DNA from: an uncultured Spirochaetales bacterium
GTDB taxonomy: Bacteria; Spirochaetota; Spirochaetia; Sphaerochaetales; Sphaerochaetaceae
Assembly (NCBI GenBank): GCA_934276695.1
Contig: CAKQTF010000055.1
Coordinates: 1 to 6,843, forward strand
Length of the DNA stretch: 6,843 nt
Reading direction: 5' to 3'
A program made the translations under genes and the position numbers. Below are positions 1 to 6,162 of the stretch, piece by piece (within the stretch, counting starts at the first letter, position 1; every line of letters starts with the position of its first letter). The notes beneath the pieces are model-generated. The model saw only the letters and a program-made list of their open reading frames with translations. It did not search any database and was not told the DNA's origin.

Positions 1-1
1 T

Positions 2-505
2 TTTGAATACGGACTTTTTGTTGATATTTTTCCATTTGATGATGCTTCATATGATAATGAAGAAGCGATAGAGGAAGATAATAAAAATCTCTTAAGAATG
101 TATCGTCACTATATGATAAATGCATTCAAGTATCTTATTCCACGAAAAAAATATGCATCACTATGGAACTGGATTCTCTGCAAAGATAAGAATAAAAGCA
201 TTTACTTCAATAAGAAACCAAATGAAATCGTAAAAGAATTAAATGAATACTTAACAAGTTTCCCTAAGGATAAAAAAATAAAAGTAACAAGAGAAGCAGG
301 ATCGTTTCCACCGGAATCTTATAAGCACTACCCGAGATCAATATTCTATGGAATCAAGTATGTCCCTTTTTAAAACCTATCATTGCCAATTCCAATACAT
401 TATTATGAAATGATGACAATCAAGTATGGAGACTATATGACACCACCTCCTGAAAAAGAAAGAATCGGAGAACATTTCATTGGAGCAACTTTAAAGTATA
501 AATAG
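2..505 (+). pseudogene. LicD-family protein, 5'-partial, interrupted by an in-frame TAA
   Basis: LicD proteins (fukutin-related nucleotidyltransferase fold) transfer phosphocholine or similar phospho-groups onto surface glycans. The frame is open from the left edge; the N-terminal part, including the acidic metal-binding region, lies outside the window. The family motif VDIFPFDD is at 20-43. After 123 visible codons, TAA at 371-373 ends the frame just after GIKYVPF. The same frame then continues without a shift for 43 more codons with clear family sequence: LPIPIHYYE, KYGDYMTPPPEKERIG and HFIGATL, ending at TAG 503-505. The break is therefore a nonsense substitution (or sequencing error), not an indel. 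An ATG at 98 opens a 91-codon piece, but it lies inside the domain and is not a real start. The truncated product may keep some activity, but losing the conserved YGDYM/PPPEK/H tail makes loss of function more likely. Family assignment is confident; the substrate is unknown. Confidence 0.82.
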
Positions 506-563
506 AGTTACATATGTTAAACAGATCAACATAGAAATAGAATTCTGACTAATTAATTGTCTG

Positions 564-592
564 TTGATTAATAAGTAATAATTTAGTGTAAT
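564..592 (+). promoter_or_regulatory. Putative promoter of the flippase gene
   Basis: TTGATT (564-569) and TGTAAT (587-592) are 17 bases apart and match 9 of 12 bases of the sigma-70-type consensus. The -10 box ends 6 bases before ATG 599, so the expected transcription start is the A of the start codon itself. No Shine-Dalgarno-like purine run is seen in 579-598. The region is AT-rich, so a chance match is possible. An alternative -35, TTGTCT at 557-562, pairs less well. The rest of the 93-base gap after the LicD remnant holds only weak short repeats (ATCAACA 525-531 and TGTTGAT 562-568, inverted). Confidence 0.4.
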
Positions 593-598
593 AATCTC

Positions 599-2146
599 AT
601 GGCTGAAATATCAGAAAAAGCTCAGAATAGGATAGAGAAATCAAAACTGAATGCTACAGTCACTTTGATTACATCTATTTTAATGGGAGTTCTGAGTTTT
701 GCAGAACGGACAGTCTTCAACCATTTTTTCATTGAAGACTACTTAGGACTCTATAGCTTTTTCAATAATATTATCAGTATCTTATGCACAATAGAGCTTG
801 GGATCCCGACAGCAATAGCGTATGCACTGTACTCTCCTCTTGAATACAAAGATGAAGACCAGATCATAGCCATCATGCGTTTCTTCAGAAAGGTTTACAG
901 AGTAATGGGGACTTTTATCCTTATTGGCGGAATACTGATGCTCCCATTCTTACCCAAACTTCTCGTGACAGACATACCAATGGCGAATGTAAGAATTTAC
1001 TTTATGCTATTTTTATGCTCAACTGTATCAACTTTTTATATTGCGTATAGGAACATCCTTCTATCCGCAAACCAGGAGCAGTATGTCATCACATTAGTCA
1101 CAAATATAATGTGGACACTGCTTTACATCGCAGAAATGCTTGTAGCATATTACACTAGGAACTTTCTCTATTACTCAATCTGCATATTCAGTTCCAATTT
1201 AATACGCAACATAATACTGAATATAATTGCAAGAAGGAGATTCCCTTATCTAAAAAAGAAGAAAAAGGTACAGATAGCTCCAGATATACGAAATCATATA
1301 ATAAAGAATACAAAAGGACTGATCAGCACAAAACTAGGGCAGATGCTTGTTTCCTCTACTGATTCAATTCTGATAAGCGTAATGGTAAGCACTGCATTCC
1401 TTGGAAAATACTCAAACTACCAGATGATTACTTCTGGGCTCTTATCCATTGCAACACTCTTACCTAGTTCCATAGTTGCAAGCATTGGAAATGCAGGCGT
1501 CACAGAATCAAAGAGAACACTGTCAAAAGGATTTGAGTCCGTGAATCTTGGATCATTCTTCATCTATTCCATACTGACAATCGTTCTTCTGAATATTCTG
1601 AATCCTATTGTATCAACATTCTTTGGTGCAGATAGGATAATGCCTTTATCATCAATAATCCTGATTTGCATGAATTTCTATATCAGCAGTCTAAGAGAAG
1701 TCCTATTAACATATAAGACTTCACTTGGGCTTTACTGGGAGGACAGAAAAAGGCCAATCTTCGAAGGGCTAACGAATCTTATCGTATCAATTATCCTTGG
1801 AAAATTCTGGGGATTCAATGGAATAATACTGGGAACAATTCTTACTAATATATGCATTAATCTTGTAATTGAGCCCCTTGTGATAATCCATAATGGCTTT
1901 TCAAGTTCAGCATTCGGATATTATGTGACGGTTATCCTGCGATTTCTCCTGACTGTTCTGATTTCAGCCATAACGTATAGCATAACCAGCCTCATCCCGC
2001 TATCTGGAATCCTACTTATCATATGCAATCTTCTAATCACTCTGATAATAGCAATTTCATTATTATTCATTGTATTCAGAAAAGACCATGTAGCCCATCA
2101 GGTTCTGACGACTCTAAAGCTTGCATTCAGAAACAGGAAGAAATAA
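599..2146 (+). CDS. Wzx-type polysaccharide flippase (MOP superfamily)
   Basis: This 515-residue multi-pass inner-membrane protein probably moves lipid-linked glycan repeat units across the cytoplasmic membrane for the polymerase encoded downstream. The N-terminus is short and basic (K14-S-K-L-N-A-T20) and runs into the first membrane segment. The family pattern follows: YLGLYSFFNNIISI near 48-61, then IELGIPTAIAYALYSPLE near 65-82. About 12-14 hydrophobic segments are visible. A basic cytoplasmic loop (ARRRFPYLKKKKK, 211-223) separates the two halves. The C-terminal half contains RKRPIFEGLTNLIVSIILGK (383-402) followed by GFNGIILGTI, typical of Wzx proteins. Length is usual for the family. 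ATG 599 is chosen because it gives a normal N-terminus and follows a promoter-like sequence, although no ribosome binding site is seen. MOP proteins share folds, so a lipid II or teichoic flippase role is possible; the LicD and polymerase neighbours favour a surface polysaccharide. Confidence 0.88.
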   Translation: MAEISEKAQNRIEKSKLNATVTLITSILMGVLSFAERTVFNHFFIEDYLGLYSFFNNIISILCTIELGIPTAIAYALYSPLEYKDEDQIIAIMRFFRKVYRVMGTFILIGGILMLPFLPKLLVTDIPMANVRIYFMLFLCSTVSTFYIAYRNILLSANQEQYVITLVTNIMWTLLYIAEMLVAYYTRNFLYYSICIFSSNLIRNIILNIIARRRFPYLKKKKKVQIAPDIRNHIIKNTKGLISTKLGQMLVSSTDSILISVMVSTAFLGKYSNYQMITSGLLSIATLLPSSIVASIGNAGVTESKRTLSKGFESVNLGSFFIYSILTIVLLNILNPIVSTFFGADRIMPLSSIILICMNFYISSLREVLLTYKTSLGLYWEDRKRPIFEGLTNLIVSIILGKFWGFNGIILGTILTNICINLVIEPLVIIHNGFSSSAFGYYVTVILRFLLTVLISAITYSITSLIPLSGILLIICNLLITLIIAISLLFIVFRKDHVAHQVLTTLKLAFRNRKK

Positions 2147-2149
2147 ATC

Positions 2150-2173
2150 AGATAGTATTGCTGCATATTATCT
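2150..2173 (+). terminator. Weak hairpin after the flippase gene, possible terminator
   Basis: AGATAGTAT (2150-2158) and ATATTATCT (2165-2173) can form a 9-bp stem with one G-U pair around a 6-base loop, starting 3 bases after the flippase stop codon. The stem is AT-rich and only a broken T-rich stretch follows, so it is at best a weak intrinsic terminator. Confidence 0.25.
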
Positions 2174-2207
2174 TAAATTATGTTACTTTGCCTCAGCTGT
2201 ATAGAGT

Positions 2208-2236
2208 TTGCTTTATTACCATTTTTTACGTAATAT
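2208..2236 (+). promoter_or_regulatory. Putative promoter of the RND exporter gene
   Basis: TTGCTT (2208-2213) and TAATAT (2231-2236) are exactly 17 bases apart. The -10 box ends 7 bases before ATG 2244, which puts the transcription start at or one base before the start codon. The 20 bases before the ATG hold no Shine-Dalgarno sequence. The consensus match is moderate (7 of 12), and AT-rich DNA makes chance matches common; the spacing and the parallel with the flippase promoter are the main support. Confidence 0.4.
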
Positions 2237-2243
2237 CTCTAAT

Positions 2244-4769
2244 ATGAGAAGTGAGAACAAGAAGAACCTATTAGCAGGATTCATGAAGCTTATAATCAAG
2301 CACTCAACAGCAGTCATTATCATAATTGCCTGCTTGACTGTATTCTTTGGCTATCAGATGACAAAAATAAAGCTGGATACAAATATCTTTGCATTCATGA
2401 CGAATTCAGAGCCTCCTGCTTTCATTTCCACTCCAGAAGAGAAACCTACATCACAGCTGAAGCTATCAGGAATCAAGGACCTAGCACCATCCCCTGATAG
2501 AGGAGAAGCTGTTGAGGTTCCTTATAGGAATAAATCAGGAATAAGCGATGCAACTGATTTAGCAGAACTGAAGAAGAGCTATCAGGAAAAGGAAGAAGAG
2601 TCTGAAGAGAATCCATGGTGGATTGAGCCGAATAGGACATGGTATGGTGACGGATATGTCATAGTCTTCACATCAGATGAGATGTTCACAACAGAGGTTC
2701 TCAATACAATATACTCTGTAAGAAGCAAACTCGCATCAAGATGGGAGATTGGGCCGTGCTTATCCCCATTTGACTATGTTACAGTGGAAAAACATGGCAC
2801 AAGGCTCTCAATCGTACCTATTGCTCCAGTGAAAGACGGAGAGACCTGGACCGATGCAGACGTCGAGATATTTAAGGAAAGGCTCCTTAATGATTCAGTA
2901 GCAAAGAACTATCTATATACTGAAGATGGATCGACTATCATGCTTTATTACAGTGCAAGAGGAATCAATGAGACATCCCTTAGAGAACTTGATTCAATAG
3001 TCAATCCTCTTCGCCAGTATGGACGTGTGGCTCTTAATGGCGGAGGTATGATCAACAATGCCGTCATGAAATACATAAACAGGGATCTTATTCTCCTTGT
3101 TGCATTATGCTTTGCTGTAATCCTGATTGTCTATTATCTGTCTTTCCATTCAATAAGGGCGATGCTGATTCCTGCATCTCTCTCCCTTATGGGAATCATA
3201 TGGACATTAGGTACAATGGCAATGGCAGGCTATGATCTTACAATAGTGACTATACTCACTCCATGCTTAGTGCTAACGCTTGGGTCTTCCTACTCTATTC
3301 ACATGGTAAGCGAATACTATGAAACCATGAGAGAAGGAAGGAAAGAGGATCTTCCTGTCCATTTTGCAAAGATATCAAAAACTATATTCTTTGCAATGCT
3401 GACGACGATTCTAGGCTTCTTATCATTCCTGATCTGCAAGACAAAGATATTCAAGGATTTCGGAATCACAATCGCAATAGGTGTAAGCTTCTGCGGACTG
3501 CTTGCATTCACATACCTTCCAGCTGTGCTTTCAAAGACAAACCCGCCAAAGAAGAAATCACTGAAGAATCTGGAGAAAGGAATACTGACCAGGTGTGTAA
3601 ACCGCATTGCCAACACTGTTGTGAAGTACTGGGTGGTATTCCTGATCATCATTGCGGTGATCTTCGGTTTCTTCATGATTGCAAAGGACAGAGTGGATTT
3701 TGACTCAAATTATATGTCATATTTCCCTGAAGATGATCCAATTGTCATCGATTCACTGCATTTTGCAAGGACACTCGGAGGAACTGATCCATACTATTTC
3801 ACTATAAAAGCACCCGAAGGCAGCACTAAGTTCTTCCTGAACAATGAGAATCTCAAAGATGTATATGCATTTGAGTGCGCAGTGCTTGCTGCATGCCCGG
3901 ATGCTGTTAAGATCCTGTCATTCAGCCAGTATGTAAGCTTCCTCAATGAAGTATATAACGGGACCTCTGGAATTCCGGAAAACAATGGACTGATCAATCT
4001 TCTCTCAAGGACTCTTTCACAGATCGGGAATAACATAGGAACAGATGTTCTCGATATGCTGATCAGCCCTGATGGAAATGAGATAACTCTCTCAATCAGA
4101 AACTATGATTCTGTAAACGGAGACCTGCAATCCACAGCAAGCGCAAAAAGACTCGAGAAGACTCTTGATTATTACCGCTATATGCTTCCTGCAGGAACAG
4201 AAAGCAAGATCTGGTGCTCTGCATCAGATAGCGTGCGCTCTATTGATATCATCATGCATGACCAGGAAGCATCCACTGCGCTGTCATTCATACTCATATT
4301 CATCGTTGCTTCAATAGCTTTCCTCTCTGCAGGATATGGCCTCACAGCCCTTGTTCCAGTAGGAATAGGAGTCATGATCAACTATATATTCATGTGGATT
4401 GCAGGCATTCCTTTTGACATTGTCACAATCGGCTTCTCATCTATTGCAATAGGTGCAGGCGTTGATGATGCAATCCATTTCATCCTTCGCTACAGAATGA
4501 AGAGGAAAGAGCTTCCGGAATCACCAGTTGAAGATGTAATCAGAATAAATATCAGGGAAACAGGAAGGCCGATCATCCTGACTACTGTCAGCATCGATGC
4601 AGGTCTGCTCATGCTGCTGTTCGCATCATTCAGACCAATCAAATACTTCGGCATCATGATGTGTGTCGCTCTTACTGCTGCGATGCTTGCTACCCTTCTT
4701 GCTTTGCCTCCAGTGCTGATTCTGTGCGATAAAGTCAGATGTAAACTGCGAAAAAATAAATTAAGATAA
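2244..4769 (+). CDS. RND superfamily exporter (MMPL/COG1033-like)
   Basis: This 841-residue inner-membrane protein has the duplicated RND plan. TM1 is near 17-38, the first extracytoplasmic domain 39-281, TM2-TM6 near 282-428, a cytoplasmic linker with many lysines 429-460, TM7 461-480, the second extracytoplasmic domain 481-675, and TM8-TM12 676-825. Both halves open with the same signature (LDTNIFAF near 44-51, VDFDSNYMSYFPEDDP near 484-499). Such proteins usually use proton flux to export hydrophobic or lipid molecules. TM10 carries the typical GAGVDDAIHFILRYR (737-751; D741, D742), but the equivalent place in TM4 reads LGSSYSIHM (346-354), without an aspartate. Residues about 53-125 are a charged, low-complexity stretch in the first domain, not matched in the second half. 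ATG 2244 is chosen over an upstream TTG at 2208 that falls in the likely -35 box. G+C is clearly higher than in the neighbours. The substrate is unknown; no membrane-fusion or outer-membrane partner gene is present here. Confidence 0.88.
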   Translation: MRSENKKNLLAGFMKLIIKHSTAVIIIIACLTVFFGYQMTKIKLDTNIFAFMTNSEPPAFISTPEEKPTSQLKLSGIKDLAPSPDRGEAVEVPYRNKSGISDATDLAELKKSYQEKEEESEENPWWIEPNRTWYGDGYVIVFTSDEMFTTEVLNTIYSVRSKLASRWEIGPCLSPFDYVTVEKHGTRLSIVPIAPVKDGETWTDADVEIFKERLLNDSVAKNYLYTEDGSTIMLYYSARGINETSLRELDSIVNPLRQYGRVALNGGGMINNAVMKYINRDLILLVALCFAVILIVYYLSFHSIRAMLIPASLSLMGIIWTLGTMAMAGYDLTIVTILTPCLVLTLGSSYSIHMVSEYYETMREGRKEDLPVHFAKISKTIFFAMLTTILGFLSFLICKTKIFKDFGITIAIGVSFCGLLAFTYLPAVLSKTNPPKKKSLKNLEKGILTRCVNRIANTVVKYWVVFLIIIAVIFGFFMIAKDRVDFDSNYMSYFPEDDPIVIDSLHFARTLGGTDPYYFTIKAPEGSTKFFLNNENLKDVYAFECAVLAACPDAVKILSFSQYVSFLNEVYNGTSGIPENNGLINLLSRTLSQIGNNIGTDVLDMLISPDGNEITLSIRNYDSVNGDLQSTASAKRLEKTLDYYRYMLPAGTESKIWCSASDSVRSIDIIMHDQEASTALSFILIFIVASIAFLSAGYGLTALVPVGIGVMINYIFMWIAGIPFDIVTIGFSSIAIGAGVDDAIHFILRYRMKRKELPESPVEDVIRINIRETGRPIILTTVSIDAGLLMLLFASFRPIKYFGIMMCVALTAAMLATLLALPPVLILCDKVRCKLRKNKLR

Positions 4770-4810
4770 GATTACATACAAAACAGGTAGCTAATAATTC
4801 ATTTTGCCAA

Positions 4811-4852
4811 TTGCCATATATACATCCACTCTTTTGATGTATAATATGGCAG
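4811..4852 (+). repeat. Inverted repeat (15-bp stem, one bulge) just before the polymerase start
   Basis: TGCCATATATACATC (4812-4826) pairs with GATGTATAATATGGCA (4836-4851) over 15 base pairs with one unpaired A (4843 or 4844), plus a possible T4811-G4852 wobble. The loop is CACTCTTTT (4827-4835). It lies 3 bases before ATG 4855 and covers the predicted TATAAT box. No T-run follows on either strand, so it does not look like an intrinsic terminator; an operator or mRNA hairpin fits better. A tandem 7-mer, TTGCCAA (4804-4810) and TTGCCAT (4811-4817), overlaps its left edge. Confidence 0.75.
4840..4845 (+). promoter_or_regulatory. Putative -10 box of the polymerase gene
   Basis: A perfect TATAAT ends 9 bases before ATG 4855, which predicts a transcript with a leader of only a few bases. 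No good -35 sits at 16-18 bases; TTGCCA at 4811-4816 is 23 bases away, too far for normal use. TG directly precedes the hexamer, close to but not the standard extended -10 (TGnTATAAT). The box lies within the right arm of the inverted repeat at 4811-4852, so a protein bound to the repeat would block it. Confidence 0.4.
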
Positions 4853-4854
4853 CT

Positions 4855-6162
4855 ATGCGTAATCTAAACGAAACTCAGAATACTCCATGCTATAAAACGA
4901 TATTTTTTTCATATTCAATTGCCTTTATGGAATTATTATTGTGTCAACCGTTTCATGATTGGATACGTTTTATTTTATATTTAACTGTCTTAGTTTTAGG
5001 CTTTATTACAATACTAAAAACATGGAATCTGCAGCCTCATGTTTTCAATATAGCAGCATATTTATTATTAAGCACAGAAATCTGGACTAGCATTCTATTA
5101 TTTGTTCATGGTGAATTCATGATATATGGGCTTGCTGCGCTGATTAATATTTCTTTTTTTATAATTGGATTACAGCAGACATCCTCAGATGATTTATTAA
5201 AAGAAGCACTAACCGTGACACGTGTTTTAACGTATACGACTCTCTTTATTGTTATTATTTCGCTATCAATAAAACCTATTATGGCTCAATTTCCTGCTCT
5301 AAACGATTTAAGGATTTTAGGTAAGCCATTTGTATTCAGCGACATCTCTGCATATGACGAATACCGATTAAAAGGTTTTGCCCATCATCCAAATCAGACT
5401 GGAATGATCTGCAGCACAGCAATTATCTCATCCTTTTTTGTCTTTTTATTCTCCTCAAAAAAAACTGACATTATAGTATCAATTATCAATATTGTATTGA
5501 ATTCTCTTTTTCTGATATTGGCATCTAGCCGTTCACCAATAGTCGCAACAGCGACTTTTTTGGTCGCATTTCTAATTTATTACTTTTCATGCAATGGAAT
5601 TACAATGAATGCTACAAATAAAAGATTATTAACATTCATTATTGTATGCTTTATATGTTTAGCAATTGTATTAACACTAGCAATATCAAATGACAACATT
5701 AAAGATTATCTACTCTATAAGATAATCAGGGTTCAGAATATTGAAACTGCAACTGGTAGGACTGAATTACAAAAGATAACAATTAATGATTATCTTGCAA
5801 AACACAAATTTTTTCTTGGGTTATCAAAAACAGATATTCTAAATACAACAGGAAGATTCGGGCCACATAATACTTTCATAGAAATACTTACAGCAAAAGG
5901 CATCATAAGTTTTATTCTATTTATTGGAGCCCTTTTATCTATCATTGTATACTCCATCAGGCTACTGTTAAGCAGGGACTTATCAAGTTCAGAGAAAATC
6001 CTTATGCCATTGGCTTTTGGAATGATATTCGCAACAATAGTACAGAATTCTTTTGAGTCTGCATATCTTTACGAATTGACAGGAGCCGCTCCATTTGAAA
6101 GATGGGCATTATGCATCCCTGCCATAGTCTGGTGCAATCATAGAAAAAAGAAATCAATCTGA
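4855..6162 (+). CDS. O-antigen ligase/polymerase family membrane protein (Wzy-like)
   Basis: This 435-residue polytopic protein probably joins flipped repeat units into a polysaccharide, or ligates the chain to its acceptor, on the outer face of the inner membrane. About 10-12 hydrophobic segments are visible. Landmarks of the Wzy_C/O-antigen ligase family are RLKGFAHHPNQTG (171-183) in a presumed extracytoplasmic loop, ILASSRSPIVATATFLVAF (221-239), GRTELQ (301-306) and GPHNTFIEILTAKGI (336-350); the last, with its conserved His-Asn and following glycine, is the best evidence. The start is uncertain: TTG 4804, ATG 4837 and ATG 4846 are in frame upstream, but all place coding sequence inside the inverted repeat and promoter-like region, so ATG 4855 is preferred. 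No Shine-Dalgarno is seen. G+C is the lowest among the genes here. The 3' end overlaps the opposite-strand glycosyltransferase gene by 9 bases. Polymerase and ligase cannot be told apart by motif; the adjacent flippase gene favours polymerase. Confidence 0.83.
   Translation: MRNLNETQNTPCYKTIFFSYSIAFMELLLCQPFHDWIRFILYLTVLVLGFITILKTWNLQPHVFNIAAYLLLSTEIWTSILLFVHGEFMIYGLAALINISFFIIGLQQTSSDDLLKEALTVTRVLTYTTLFIVIISLSIKPIMAQFPALNDLRILGKPFVFSDISAYDEYRLKGFAHHPNQTGMICSTAIISSFFVFLFSSKKTDIIVSIINIVLNSLFLILASSRSPIVATATFLVAFLIYYFSCNGITMNATNKRLLTFIIVCFICLAIVLTLAISNDNIKDYLLYKIIRVQNIETATGRTELQKITINDYLAKHKFFLGLSKTDILNTTGRFGPHNTFIEILTAKGIISFILFIGALLSIIVYSIRLLLSRDLSSSEKILMPLAFGMIFATIVQNSFESAYLYELTGAAPFERWALCIPAIVWCNHRKKKSI

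Noticed and set aside
98..373. A 91-codon ATG-to-stop frame as a stand-alone small gene
   Set aside because: The same frame is open to the left edge with the LicD motif DIFPFD before it, and LicD sequence continues after the stop; this is the middle of a broken gene.
525..568. ATCAACA/TGTTGAT inverted pair as an operator
   Set aside because: The arms are only 7 bases with a 30-base spacer, which is easily expected by chance in AT-rich DNA.
2208..2243. TTG 2208 as the RND start, adding 12 residues
   Set aside because: The TTG falls in the likely -35 element, and the added residues include nothing family-like; ATG 2244 gives a typical short basic N-terminus before TM1.
2023..2247. A 74-codon plus-strand frame over the end of the flippase gene
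   Set aside because: Out-of-frame shadow of the flippase 3' end and the gap; its sequence resembles no family and has no start signal.
3317..4381. Three minus-strand frames of 67-119 codons within the RND gene
   Set aside because: They are antisense to a well-supported coding region, have no family features, and fit chance open frames.
4811..4852. The inverted repeat as a Rho-independent terminator of the RND gene
   Set aside because: The stem is not GC-rich at its base beyond three pairs, and no T-run follows on either strand.
4804..4854. TTG 4804, ATG 4837 or ATG 4846 as the polymerase start
   Set aside because: These would put the inverted repeat and TATAAT box inside the coding region; ATG 4855 gives a normal cytoplasmic N-terminus. 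ATG 4837 and 4846 are not fully excluded.
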